A stretch of DNA of 64,000 nucleotides from Agroathelia rolfsii. Lineage: Eukaryota; Basidiomycota; Agaricomycetes; Amylocorticiales; Amylocorticiaceae. Both the position numbers and the translations under genes were made by a program. Positions 33,041-44,121 of this stretch are shown here, piece after piece. The number at the start of each line of letters is the position of its first letter. Position 1 is the first letter of the stretch. The notes under the pieces are model-generated. The model did not search any database and was not told where the DNA came from. It saw only the letters and a list, made by a program, of their open reading frames with translations. The stretch is from NCBI GenBank assembly GCA_018343915.1, contig JABRWF010000001.1:3596001-3660000 (forward strand). Direction: 5' to 3'.

Positions 33041-34862
33041 TTAGGATGTCAATTTTGCATAAATCTCGTGGATAGACCAGTGCTCTCCGAGGACGTCCGT
33101 CGTTAGAATGGTTTTCAGATATCTGATTCTGTCCATATCGGTCTTTTGTGAATGAAAGTCGAATCCACACAGGCGTAAGGCTTGGTGAGGTGCATCCAAG
33201 CAGGAAAATATGGAAGAAGAGGGGTTTATCTAGTTCGGGCTCATGAGATGGAATGAGAAATGATGCGTGCATCTGTACTTACCCAGCTGCCATGTCTTGT
33301 AGAATATTGGATTGTGGCCTTTGAAAGGATCCTCTCCGTATTTGAGTCTACTAGTAATATAAGCTCGGCTCGTCGGAATTGTTGAACTTTTAGTAAATCT
33401 AGGGTGATACTATCATCCTTTCTTGCGTCTAACAGTATGCATTCCATAAAAATAAGTGAGTGTATACTAATAGACAAAGAGATCGTTTGCCTACAATATA
33501 AACTCTTGAACGCTGTGGTCGGATCATTGTCGACGGCATTGGAAGGTGGAAAGGTCAAATATGACTGTTCATCAGCTGAGCTCAAGAGGTTACGACGCCG
33601 AGATTCAAGTTCAAGCATATCGTGTGCGGTCGCAGCTTGATAGGTGAATAGGGAGTCGTGGACTGACTCAGGGAGGAGGGATATGTTGGTCTCAAACACG
33701 CATCTCCTGTCCTTGCAGGGTGTGGTTGATTTATGGTTTGCATGAGCTATTGTGTCCTTTTCGACAAGGATCGAAGAAGAGTTTAAGAGCTTATCAAGGT
33801 ATTCTGTAGCCTGCGTCTTAAATAAATTTGTCAAGAATTCGTCTCGAATGAGAGAAATCGGATGGACGAACTACGTGTAGTCTGTTCCTCTCGTCGCCTT
33901 CGGTTCCAACGGTAAAGGCATAGCCACCTCCCAGTTCAATACCTTGATCAAGCCAAATTTCGGGGATGGAGTTGCCTGTAAATCATGCTAGTCAATATCC
34001 ATCAGTTTTTCAAATTCACCGATGCAAACCAAGAATTGTGAAATAATTGTCAGCCATCTTCATTGCGATATCGCCAACGTCTAGGGTCTTCATAATGTCC
34101 AGAAATTCGATCACTTGTGATCTATGCAGCATAGCGCCATGACCGAGCCAAGCAAAAGAAGTGTGTAGGCCCAAATGATTATTGACCGAGGTCCGTAGTA
34201 TACTAGTTAAATGCTCGTGCGGCGGCAAAAGGTGGATGCCATGGCTACGATGAGCTGAGTCTTTGATACGAGAATGTAATGCTGCTAGTACTTCTGGCAG
34301 AACAAGATAATCATCGTCTTGTACGAAGCAGTAAGGCGTTGTGGAGCTCGCGCATGCCAGGAATCGAGCTTGGAAATAAGCATTGGAAGGCGAGTTATAG
34401 ATAGTGAGCTTTGATGTGGGACACTCCGCTTCTCCAAAGTCCTAGTGATAATATTAGATGCATGAAAATGTCATTGGTACAGCATATGAAGCTTACATCG
34501 AGGGATACAGGATTTGGGTTGTTATTCCATACGATGATTTCCGCAATCACTGACTCTCGGATACTAGAGTCACATAAAGTGGAAACGATTTTTATAACAT
34601 TGGGGAAACGAGACCAGTTCAAAACTATTGCAGTAACGTCTGGGCCGCCTTCCTGGGAGCTGGGCAAAGCTGAAGCTGGAAAGCCACCATTAAGATGTTC
34701 ATGTGTAAACGAAGTGTAATGATTCACCGACACGTCGGGATCATCATGTCTGAACACATTTGAAGAGCTTGGTAAGCTATCAGTGTAGTAGTACCGGTAC
34801 CAGAGAACAGCAAGGATGACTGTAGCCAAAAACGACAGAAAAAAGTAGCGTGAGTTTGTCAT
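33041..34862 (-). CDS. Type II membrane glycosyltransferase-like protein with discoidin-like tail
   Basis: Six exons (34497-34862, 34030-34441, 33875-33975, 33504-33810, 33283-33428, 33041-33229) give 506 residues. An N-terminal anchor (FFLSFLATVILAVLWY) is followed by a lumenal domain with VTAIVLNWSR, EIIVWNNNP, SKLTIYNSP and the acidic motif VQDDDYLV. This order resembles GT-A glycosyltransferases of the exostosin/GT64 or GT2 kind, where the Asp triad binds a metal-sugar nucleotide. GIELGGGYAFT follows. The last about 150 residues (AVDNDPTTAFKN, DSITLDLL, ELILLVDS, LRLCGFDFH, RYLKTILT, WSIHEIYA) read like a F5/8 type C (discoidin) carbohydrate-binding fold. The product is probably Golgi-resident. 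The donor or acceptor sugar is unknown. The start ATG was chosen over an upstream GTG. The gene is divergent from the Zn2Cys6 gene at 35180. Confidence 0.75.
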
Positions 34863-35179
34863 TAACGGTGACGAGTTGGATCCTTGAAAAAAAAAAAAAG
34901 CTGCCTCGATCACCGATTTTGGTGGGTTAGACGAAGTATACTGTTCACGGTGATAGAATTACTAGTAGTAGTAATAGTACCAAGCGGTAATGTAATTAAC
35001 ACGGAAGCAAAGAGGGAGCCTGTTGCATACATATATGTACATACACATACATACATAGGTATACTAATATGTCATAATCAATACATCGATGACGTCGATT
35101 GAACGTCTCCGCTTCAACTTATACCAGTACTGATCGCAATGGTTGCTAATTTCGTAATGCGTCTCTCATCTAACTCATC
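34863..35179. other. Bidirectional promoter with CATA/TACA repeats
   Basis: Separates the glycosyltransferase-like gene (-) from the Zn2Cys6 gene (+). It includes an A13 run (34887-34899) and a CATA-rich microsatellite at about 35028-35060. Confidence 0.5.
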
Positions 35180-38100
35180 ATGCAGATATCCTCAATCCCA
35201 CTACCTCGGTCTCAAAGGCCTGAAGCAAGCGCTTCTGATGACGATGGACAGGCAGAGCAGCCTGAGGAACAGCAAGAGGACATGGCCGCGCGCAAACGCA
35301 GCACCAGAGGTTCAAATCACAACCTTTCTCGCCCAACCACCCAGAGTCTAACGTGCATATGATATATAGCTTGTGACCAATGCCGGAAGACCAAGAGTAA
35401 ATGCGAACGGAGCCCACCACATGCTGATCAATGTAAGAGCTGTGCCGCGGCGGGCCTAAGTGAGTAGCGATCCATTACAATAGCTCTTCCTCTATTCTGA
35501 TTGCTTTTCCCAGTGTGCACCTACGAAGGTGGAACTTTCTTAGTCATGATTCTATCAGATATGTTAATGCGTATCAGGTCCGAGCTTCAAGCGTGGTCCC
35601 CCCAAAGGGTACATTCACGCGATTGAACAACGTTGGCATCAAGTCGAGTCGATCCTGGGTGCTATCATCGCAAGCCAGGATACACGCGCCCAGTCCGTTC
35701 TTTCCGATCTCCGTCAAGATCCGCTTGCAAGAGAGATTATCCATCGAGTGGAGGCTGGCCCATTTGTTCGTGTTGACTTCATGGTACACACAGGATTAAC
35801 TGTGTTTACATGAGGATCTCAGGGGCCGTTAGGCCGTATGAATTATGGTGACAATACGACAAAAGAAGATTTGTTCTCTTCCATACTCGAAGGATCTTCC
35901 AGACAAGCTAGTGGCCGCGAAAACCCTCGGTCTAGAAGGCAGTCCCGCATCTCGAGGGAGATCGTCTCCTCTGTGCAAGGTTTTCCATTTACCTTTGTTT
36001 TCATGCTCCATTTCTTATAAAAGCGCATGTTCCTCAGATCCAATGGTCTTGGCAGCACCCACTTCCGAATGGCAAGATCTCCTGAGCGCTCGTCTTGCAG
36101 CATCGTCCAATAGATCATCACCTTACGGTGTGCCTTTACCTTCTACATCCCCCACCATTGACTATCACGGAACGCCCATATTGCAGAGGCGTAGGCACGA
36201 TATTCCAGACCCCCCTGGTGTGCACGGCTTATATACTATGGAGCCAGGTAGGCATCTCACCACCGTATTGTATCTGTAGCGATGGTACACACCCTCACCT
36301 CCATGCATCCTATAGAGGAACAGGATGACTACGATTCAGCATTTAGCTCCACTGATGGCATAAACCGTCTGAGCTTGGACGAAAACAAAGAGGTGTGCAG
36401 TATGATTATTGCATAAAGCATGTCTTGCTCACCTATTAGCAGATCAGATACCACGGAGATGCCAGCGGGCTGCATCTATTAGGCAGAAACGAACGCATAG
36501 ATCAGAGAAAAGAAGATGGAATATGGTTGGTATTATTCATTTGTTTGAAAGTGATCTCACAATCCTTGTCAGGAAGTTGCCCATGGCTCGAACTTGGCCT
36601 CGTGCCGAAGAGCAGCTTGCTCAAGGGCTTGGTTGGACTGAGGATAATATTGAAGTGAAACTACCGCCTTTGGCTGAGCAGGAACGCATGATCGATCTAT
36701 ATTTTACTTTTATCCACCCTCAGTTCCCTGTGTTGCATAAAGAAGCATTTATGGATGAGTTTAGGCGCAGGCAAGTTGAATTTTCTCTCAGCCAGTTTTC
36801 GCTATTAACGCCACATTTTAGGAACTATAAGTCAGTCTTGATAGCTTGGGTGCAGCTATATACTTCTCATTTATGCTACCATATAGTAACCCAGCATCTG
36901 TATCTGCCCAAAAGAGAGGGGAAGTGGTCCAAGAAGTCACCAAGCTACTTTTACTCTCCATCTTTTCCACCACCTCGCGCTTTGCAGAAGACCCGGATCC
37001 CAACCTTGAGCCTGGAAGGATGTGGGAGGTTGGATGTGATTACCTCGACGATGCAAGGGAAATTCTTTGTATGAAAATGTTCCAAACTTGTGTTTGATGT
37101 CGAAATTCATCCTTTGAAACGTAGCTCGAGTGGGGCACCGCAGTAGTTTGCCTACTTGTCAAGCTCTTCTAATACTCGGGATTCGCGAGTTTGGAATAGG
37201 TTTGCTTGTTTATCCTCTCGTAGCACCAGTGATTCATGGCTTTGATAGGAAACACGGAGGGCGCATGGTTGAATATTGGTATGTGCCAGGAGCGTTCAAA
37301 AAATATTAATTTACTAATACTAGAATAATATATAGGAATAGGCATTCGAATGGTAAAGAAGCGCATCCTTTAAGAGCTTGAGGTTGAGGTTTCAATTAAA
37401 TCGCTTCCTTAGGCTTATGACCTTGGTTTAAATCATTCTTCGGATGGCTGGAAATTCAAAGGGGTTGATTTGTTCTCCCCTAATGCTAATCAGCTCCGAA
37501 AGTATGTTTGGTGGACTTATCGCTATGTGGATAAGTGAGTACTAAGTACTGAGTATGTTTATTGCAAGTTGATCCCTCCATAGTTGCGCATCTTTGACTC
37601 TGGGACGTCCCATGGCCATCCGCGAGAGCGATTACAATACATCATTTGTTGATATTGATGAGGTAAAGTATCATGAAGATGATGCTCGTACCTATTCTCA
37701 TTGTATACTGCAGAAAAAGGACCAAGAAGTGTGGAAGGCTCTTCCTCATGGCCACCGTGACACAAAAAATTATATCGGTGTTCAGGGATTCTTCTCCAGT
37801 TGTTTCAGAGTGTCCAGCATCTTAAGTAAGCCAATCCTTCCATAAGATCCGGCTACACAGGGAGTGACTCACGGAAATGATCAGCTACTATCATGTCTGC
37901 AATCCTGTCGGATTTGTATGCTGTGCGACCGCTGTCAACGACCAAACGCAAGGCATCACTCGACAAGATAGAGACGAGTCTAGGAAAATGGTACAACGGA
38001 CTACCGGATAACTTGCAATATGATTTATCTCGACAAGCAACACCCCCGCCACCCCCTCATATATTTATTCTGCATATCCGATACTGGACAGCTTTTCTTC

Positions 38101-39288
38101 TTCTGTATCGCGCGTTGTAAGTATTATTTTTTTGGTAATACGGGAGGTTTCAACTGTGTCTAATAAACATATTAAAATAGTATTCCCAATCGAGGAGGGT
38201 AAAGATCTTCTCCGTTAATCTTTGAATTTTTTTTTTTTTTTTTAATGATTTGTATCTCTCCAGTGCTCCTGATGAGCTCAGAAAAGCGATGGAAGGCGAT
38301 GCACTCGCTACTAAATGTTTTGCTATGTGCCAGCAAGCTGCAAATCATATTGGCACAATCGGTGGGTGTGGGTATTATTTGCATCTAATCAGCTACTCTA
38401 AGCATTTCGTTGGAAATAGCGACAAACTACAAAGCTGCATATACCCTGAAGACATGCTCGCCGATGATAAATAGTTATATTATGAATGCCGCGTGAGTGG
38501 TTTGAAGTCTCTCTTATAGCTGTCTGCTCGGAAATGACTTATGCTCTCTATAGCGTGATGCATGTCGTTAGCTGTGAGTCGTCATTCCTTACTAAAGCGA
38601 TAGCTAGTTGAACAAGTAACTACTATAGTGACTCTGAGACCATCTGATGTACAAGCGTCTCGTGGCTTACAGCTATGTATAGAAGCCATGGAGGATATGG
38701 AGGTAAATAAGAATTATTCTACAATTGAAAATGCATTGTCTCATACCCCATTCATAGATTGTTTGGCCCAGCGCTCGTCGATCTCGGGAACTGCTCAGGG
38801 GTACTCACGTTTTCCTTGAACAGCCCCCTGCATCTTCCCAAGATACGCTAGGGCGCACTGCCAAGCGCAACGCCAGGAACGCATTCGGCCAGGAAAACGT
38901 CTGGGGTGGCGAGTCCTCTGGTGGTCAGGAGGCTGGAGGATTGATGATAGCACGCATGTTAGGGTTTAACATGCCGGGATTAAACCCTTCGTATATTCCA
39001 TACAATACTGGTGGGATGTATAACGTGGATTGGTGGGCACATGATCCTACCACGCAAGGTTCAGCAGCAGGACCACATGTGTCCCTACCCGAGACGGCAC
39101 CTGGTGGCGATGACCCAAGGTCATCCTCTCGGTCGGCAGCGACGCACTCCCAATTACTTGTTGGCCCTGGAACGTATCCGTCCGCTGGGAACCCAAACCC
39201 AAACTGGATAAACCCTGGAGGACACTATTCTGAAAACTACAGCAACTATCCGGGTGCGTCAGGTAATGTAAACCGGTACGAAGCCTGA
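35180..39288 (+). CDS. Zn2Cys6 transcription factor with fungal-specific middle domain, XlnR-like
   Basis: A long many-exon gene. An acidic Gln/Glu-rich N-terminus (from MQISSIPLPRSQRP) precedes the zinc cluster CDQCRKTKSKCERS, then C-x2-C...C (CKSCAAAGL, then CTYE). The first exons are 35180-35309, 35370-35459, 35514-35528 (15 nt) and a fourth from 35578. A KRGPPKGYIHAIE linker and a short dimerisation helix follow. Downstream are YHGDASGLHLLGR, YFTFIHPQFPVLHKEAF, WEVGCDYLDDAREIL and SLTLGRPMAIRESDYNTSF, the fungal transcription-factor middle domain (PF04082 type). The C-terminus is Gly/Asn/Pro-rich and ends VNRYEA at 39286-39288. The arrangement matches XlnR-type regulators of plant-polysaccharide enzymes, but the target genes here are unknown. 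Internal intron edges past 35.6 kb are approximate, and a frame break cannot be wholly excluded. Confidence 0.8.
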
Positions 39289-39538
39289 TATATAGCGATG
39301 TAAATTCCTATCTCTGGCTCACATGTATTATATGTAAATGACAATATGCGTCGTATTTGAATTTCCTGCGTGGGATTATCGATTATTGTCCAAAAATGTG
39401 CTTGGCTTGGTGGCAATAAATAAAGGAAAATTGACGATTGCGGAAATGACTGCTTAGCTCCCCCGCTTACGTCATGGCTACCACCGCTATAAGTGTCCAC
39501 ACCCGCATTTGGGCCGCCCTACAGCACTCATCTCGACA

Positions 39539-40872
39539 ATGTCCTTCGTACAGATTCAGACGCGCAGCCTGCAAAATGCGCTGACACACTCTAAGTCTCT
39601 CTCGTCTAGGCTAGGTGTCCAAAGCAGACGGAACATGTCCGTCGTTCAGGTACTTTCATCGCATCAGACTTCTTTTTTGCTGGTCATATCTTGAGTTGCC
39701 AACCTTTTTTCCCCCTTGTATATATGTTTTGGCTATCGCGCAGTCCCTTCTCCATGGCTCTCCTGCGGCCAAGCAAGCTGGCGACCTGGACACTCAACAG
39801 CACTCAAAGCTGGTTGCCAGAGGCAAATATGTTCACGGGATCGAAAGTGCGTTCTTTTAGGATTTTGTTGATTGAGCTGGAGGTTATTGGCATACTCATG
39901 GTTGAAGTCAGTTCACCGCGTTAAGCCCGACCAGGTCGAGGCGTACAAGAAGGCTGCGTAGGTGAATTGAAAACATGTTGTGTGCAATGTTTTTGAAATT
40001 TCGTACGCAGAGAAGAATATTATACCGGTTTAATCCAGGATGCAGAGCTAAACGTCAAGCTCACCGGTAACTGGGAAACGGTCGTCGGCCAACAAGACAC
40101 TTTCTGTGCGTCCTCGAATTTTTACGCTCTTATCCAGGGCTAACCAAAATGAAGACCACATCCTCGAGTATGAGAAATGGGGTGGTTATGACAGGACTAC
40201 AGGCCTCATACGCAAGGACGGATCCAAGGTTGGATTACTTTTATCATGGAGATCTCCGAATTGTGGTGATAATAATACACACGACAGCACCTTCAATCGT
40301 ACCAGAAGATTTTACCATATTTGACTTCGCGTTCCAACCAGCTTGCCCAGGAATTCTCTTTCTTTCCTACTGCTGTCCCTCACACCGTAGGCGGTATCTT
40401 CGAGCTGCGTACATATCAGTTGAAACCGGGTGTACTACTCGAGTGGGAACAGACATGGTATATTGTTTTGTCTCTTTATTTTTATGTTCCCGCAATTAAA
40501 ACTCGTTTCTAGGCGTGGGGGCATTGAGGCTCGCCGTAAGTTCACCGCACCTGTGGGTGCCTGGTACTCTCAGATCGGACGTCTGCATCAAGTCCACCAC
40601 ATGTGGCAGTACCCGTATGTCCAGATTATGTTACCTAATTGTTAAGAGTTTATCACCTCAACACAATGTACAGCGACCTTAAGACGAGGAAGCAAGTACG
40701 AGAGAAAGCCTGGCAGGTGGATGGTTGGGCAGAGACTGTCTCCAAGGTATGTCCGACACTCATTTTCCATTAAGGACATGGTCACCAATTCCTTCACACG
40801 TAGACGTCCCAGTTGGCTACGGAAATGGACTCGTTTATACTTGCACCTCTCTCTTTTAGCCCCCTCAAGTAA
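39539..40872 (+). CDS. NIPSNAP family protein, mitochondrial
   Basis: The first exon (39539-39649) encodes a Ser/Arg/Gln-rich lead consistent with mitochondrial import. The second starts at 39744 (SLLHGSPAAKQAGD) and ends near 39846. Later exons carry HRVKPDQVEAYKKAAEEYY, KLTGNWETVVGQQD, HILEYEKWGGYD, FELRTYQLKPG, VGAWYSQIGRLHQVHHMWQY and REKAWQVDGWAETV. The protein ends at LAPLSFSPLK (stop 40870-40872). These are the two NIPSNAP repeats with the ELR-Y and H-WQY motifs, giving about 280-300 residues. Animal NIPSNAP1/2 are mitochondrial matrix proteins used as mitophagy signals; fungal roles are poorly known. The intron count (about eight) is high for its size, as elsewhere in the window. Internal exon limits between 40.0 and 40.5 kb are approximate. 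Confidence 0.88.
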
Positions 40873-41021
40873 ATTTGACATTTTTGTGTACAGTCACTGT
40901 TCGAATATATAAATGCGACAAGTTACTTAGTAGTCTTTGCTCGAGTCGTTCGGTGCGATGCGGAAAGATGTTTCAAAAAAAAAAAAAAATGAAATTATAC
41001 AGGCGTGATGAAATATTAGTC

Positions 41022-41859
41022 TTAATCCATTCGTCCTTTCAGTGTGCGAGAAATAACCTTATCCTTGGTTCTGTTTATACTAAACATCAGATAACTTAGA
41101 CTAAGGTCATGTACACCGTGATACTCACATTACATGTACTTGCACACCCCAGCCAGAATATGCGTCACGATCTACGGCGTTGAGCATCGTCTGGGAGATC
41201 GTCTCAAATAAATCCTCTGGCTCGAGATCAGGCTCCCATAGTCCTTCTGCAACACCAAAGAGTTTCGAGCTAGCTGTCCCCGCGACGACGAAATCTTTGG
41301 CAAAATTTATGCATCCGATAAGATCCGTTGCAGCAATGAACGGCTTGATCTTCCCTGAAGGTGTCTTTGATATCCCAGCGACAACAGGCTCAATGAAATA
41401 TGGTCCAAAGCGCCGTTCGTAAAGCGTCGATGATACCAAGTGTGTGAAGGTTTCTGGCTCAATCTCACGCTCTTCCTTGATAGTGTACATGTTTACTCTG
41501 AATCGGAATTGTTCATGTCTAAAAAGACTTGAGAAGAAGGTCAAGTTAAGGTTTGTAGAGGGGAACTGACAAGGTGTAGACATCTGTAGCTAAGCCTGGT
41601 AAGCCGACGAAGAGGCGATCGGTGACAGGGAAGATCTAATAGCATCGTCAATCATTGCAATCATATCTAGGCCTGCTATTGATCACCTTTTGAAAGTTCC
41701 CAGTTACACCCAAAGCTTGGTTTCCCAATCGCAGGTCTGAGGCGATAGCTACACACTCCTTGCCGACCATGGCTATGACGGAGCCGCCGTTTAGTTCCAT
41801 GATAGACTGATATAGAATTAATATCAGAATAGAGCGAAGACAAGCAGAGTCCACACCAT
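41022..41859 (-). CDS. PUP3: 20S proteasome subunit beta-3
   Basis: Five exons: 41857-41859 (ATG alone), 41687-41806, 41571-41635, 41129-41518 and 41022-41070, together 208 residues. The product begins [20 protein letters not shown] and contains [55 protein letters not shown] and the conserved end [13 protein letters not shown]. This is Pup3/PSMB3, a structural (non-catalytic) beta-ring subunit. There is no propeptide and no catalytic Thr1, as expected. The start codon sits in its own 3-nt coding exon, followed by a 50-nt intron. The terminal exon was found by matching the family C-terminus; without that splice the protein would lose the last 16 residues. The gene is divergent from the forkhead gene, with 289 bp between the starts. 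Confidence 0.95.
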
Positions 41860-42148
41860 TTTGGCTAAATTCGTTCGACGAGGCTGAGAAACAAGAGGAA
41901 TGAGCAAGGTAGAAGCAAGTGAAAGAGATGAGTTGATCCAGTAGGGGTCGGTGTACGCGTCAATTGCGTGAGGAGGACGCGTCGCCCAGATCGGGCGCAT
42001 CGATCTCGAGAAGTCTCAGCGATCAACTTGCCGACGGCATCCTATGTGTTCTTGTAGGTCCTCAGTCCTAATCCGTCCCCCTTTCAGAACTGTTGGCTGT
42101 CTAGTCTCTTTATGTCGTCAATTCAAGACATGATAAGTACTAGAAAAG

Positions 42149-43476
42149 ATGGGGGGCAATCTCAAGGGTGTGTAAGCCAGCCGAAATAATATACGAATGT
42201 GGAGTTGAATTGTTGTTGGGCATTTTGTCTTCCCAGCTCATCTTCAAAAAATCCTATAGACGACTCCTATTCCACATCCAGGATATTACACTATCCAGAA
42301 GTACCTAAAACTCCCCAGGAAATCGATCAAGCGAAACACTGGGAACATCCAACCCACCCCAACTGCCCCGACACCCTCGACTGTCTACCTGCAACCGATG
42401 GACGGCCCCAACATACACTCCCAGTCATACTACGATGTGCCATTCTAGGCAGCCCCAAGAAGAGGCTAACTATCAGAGAAATATATGCTGCCATGGAGAG
42501 AAAGTATCCATACTATAGGACTGCTGGACCAACATGGAAAGTGAGTCGTCGTATGTCTATCTAACCCAGAAGTGATAGTACATCCCCGGTATTTACGCAC
42601 ACTATCTATCTCAAGCAATCCGTTCGCCACCATCTGTCATTAAACCGTCTGTTTGAGCGTCAGACAAGGCCGGCAACGGATCCAGGCTTTGGATCATACT
42701 GGACCGTCAACCTCGAAGCACCGCCTGGGACGAAGCGCCCGCGCAAACGTGGACGAAACAAAAGTAACAACAGCAATGTCGCAAATACTATTGGACCTAT
42801 AGAAAAAGTCGAAGTAAAACCGAGTATAGTCTCGCCTCTGGCGTCACAATCTACAAACGCTCCAATACCAGAATCGTCCAGTCGGTCAACGCTGAATATG
42901 GATCTGCCCAAGCCAACGTTTTCCTTTAGTTCTGTTCTGTCAGGTGCGGTCAACACTATGGACGACGAATTTGATAATCAAAGCGAGATAGAAGAAGATG
43001 ACGAGTACGAAAGCGAAGATGAAATGACATCTTTTGTTTATCATGGTCAAACGCCCTTCGGCAGCGATTCACGCTACGACATGCCCGTATATCATGCCCA
43101 ATCGTTCTCGAGAGCCGTATTTCCAAAGGAAGTGAGTATGGAAGGGAGTGGACCAATAAAAGGGACTTCTGTAGAAACTGGGCGTATGCTCGAAGAACTG
43201 AAACTCGAGGTGGCTGACCTGCGACGGCAGGCGTCCAACACTGCGATGATGAAAAGGCGCATGCTGGATCAACTTGCCGAGGCTCAAGCAGATGTAACAA
43301 GGTCTAGAGCTGTCATCAAGACGATGGAAAAGCTTCTCGAGGACGAAGGGAAGAAGAGGCAGGAGGCGGAGCGATTGGCACAGGATGAAGCTCGATTGAG
43401 GAGAAACGCAGAGGAAGCATTACAACGCATGCGTCGATTGGAAGCAAGCGATACAGGTATAGGCGGCGGCTCCTAA
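42149..43476 (+). CDS. Forkhead transcription factor with C-terminal coiled coil
   Basis: Exons 42149-42171, 42237-42540 and 42616-43476 give 395 residues. The forkhead domain (about residues 70-165) contains PVILRCAILGSPKKRLTIREIY, YPYYRT, the recognition helix TWKQSVRHHLSLNRLF and the wing GSYWTVN, followed by a basic patch RPRKRGRNK. The middle is Ser-rich, with a very acidic stretch after NTMDDEFDNQSEIEEDD. The last about 100 residues form a charged coiled coil (ELKLEVADLRRQ through EEALQRMRRLEAS). Forkhead proteins bind RYAAAYA-like sites and control cell cycle or development in fungi. The coiled coil suggests dimerisation, which is uncommon in the family. The 23-nt first exon was chosen because its GTAAGC donor keeps frame. 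Confidence 0.9.
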
Positions 43477-43836
43477 AACCATCGGACCTACATCTTGGAG
43501 TTTTCTTGGCGGCATTCTAGCTCATGGTCGGTGATGTACTGATTACGACCCTTGTCTTCTGAAGTTCAAGTTCAAAGTTTAGTATTATTGCAATACGCTA
43601 CTGGAAGGGTTTAGTAGCAAGCAATTATATAGTCCTAGCCTAAGCATCATGCAATACTTTCATAATTAGAGAAAATACCAGATTGTAATCGTTAAGCTTG
43701 TAACATACTGTGATATGGCTCTGAGCTGAGCTGAAGATCATGAATGTGAACAATGTCGCATAACGGCTGAACTGTCCACCATATTTCCTGCATGTTTTTT
43801 AATATATATATAAATAAATCAAAAAAGAGTGCCAAC
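43477..43836. other. Intergenic
   Basis: AT-rich sequence between the forkhead stop and the tRNA. A TA repeat at 43801-43811 lies just upstream of the tRNA. No gene was seen. Confidence 0.5.
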
Positions 43837-43941
43837 GGTGCGATGGTGTAGTTGGTTATCACTTCTGTCTAACATGTTGAGCATCCTTAGGATAATCACG
43901 TGGTACACAGGCGGTCCTCAGTTCGAACCTGGGTCGCATCA
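43837..43941 (+). tRNA. tRNA-Val (anticodon AAC) with a 31-nt intron
   Basis: It folds as a full cloverleaf: acceptor GGTGCGA/TCGCATC, D stem GTG/CAC, anticodon stem TCTGT/ACAGG, and T stem CTCAG/CTGGG around TTCGAAC, with discriminator A at 43941. The loop C-T-A-A-C-A has anticodon AAC at 43871-43873. The intron occupies 43875-43905, after position 37 as is canonical, and contains GTT able to pair with the anticodon. Mature length is 74 nt. The intragenic B box (GTTCGAACC) is intact. Confidence 0.95.
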
Positions 43942-43947
43942 TTTTTT
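43942..43947 (+). terminator. RNA polymerase III terminator
   Basis: A run of six T directly follows the tRNA 3' end, the normal Pol III stop signal. Confidence 0.85.
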
Positions 43948-44121
43948 CTCGTGATTTATTTTGGACTTACGCACGTCGATTTTAGGGCTTCAACGACCTG
44001 AAAATACATAATCTAAAACTTTCTTTAGAGATGGTTGCTAGACTGGGTAGGCAGTATGCATGTGTTTGGAATTATTATAAGGCATGAGCTCTCATACTCC
44101 AAAAAGTTTGCGGCGACAAAT

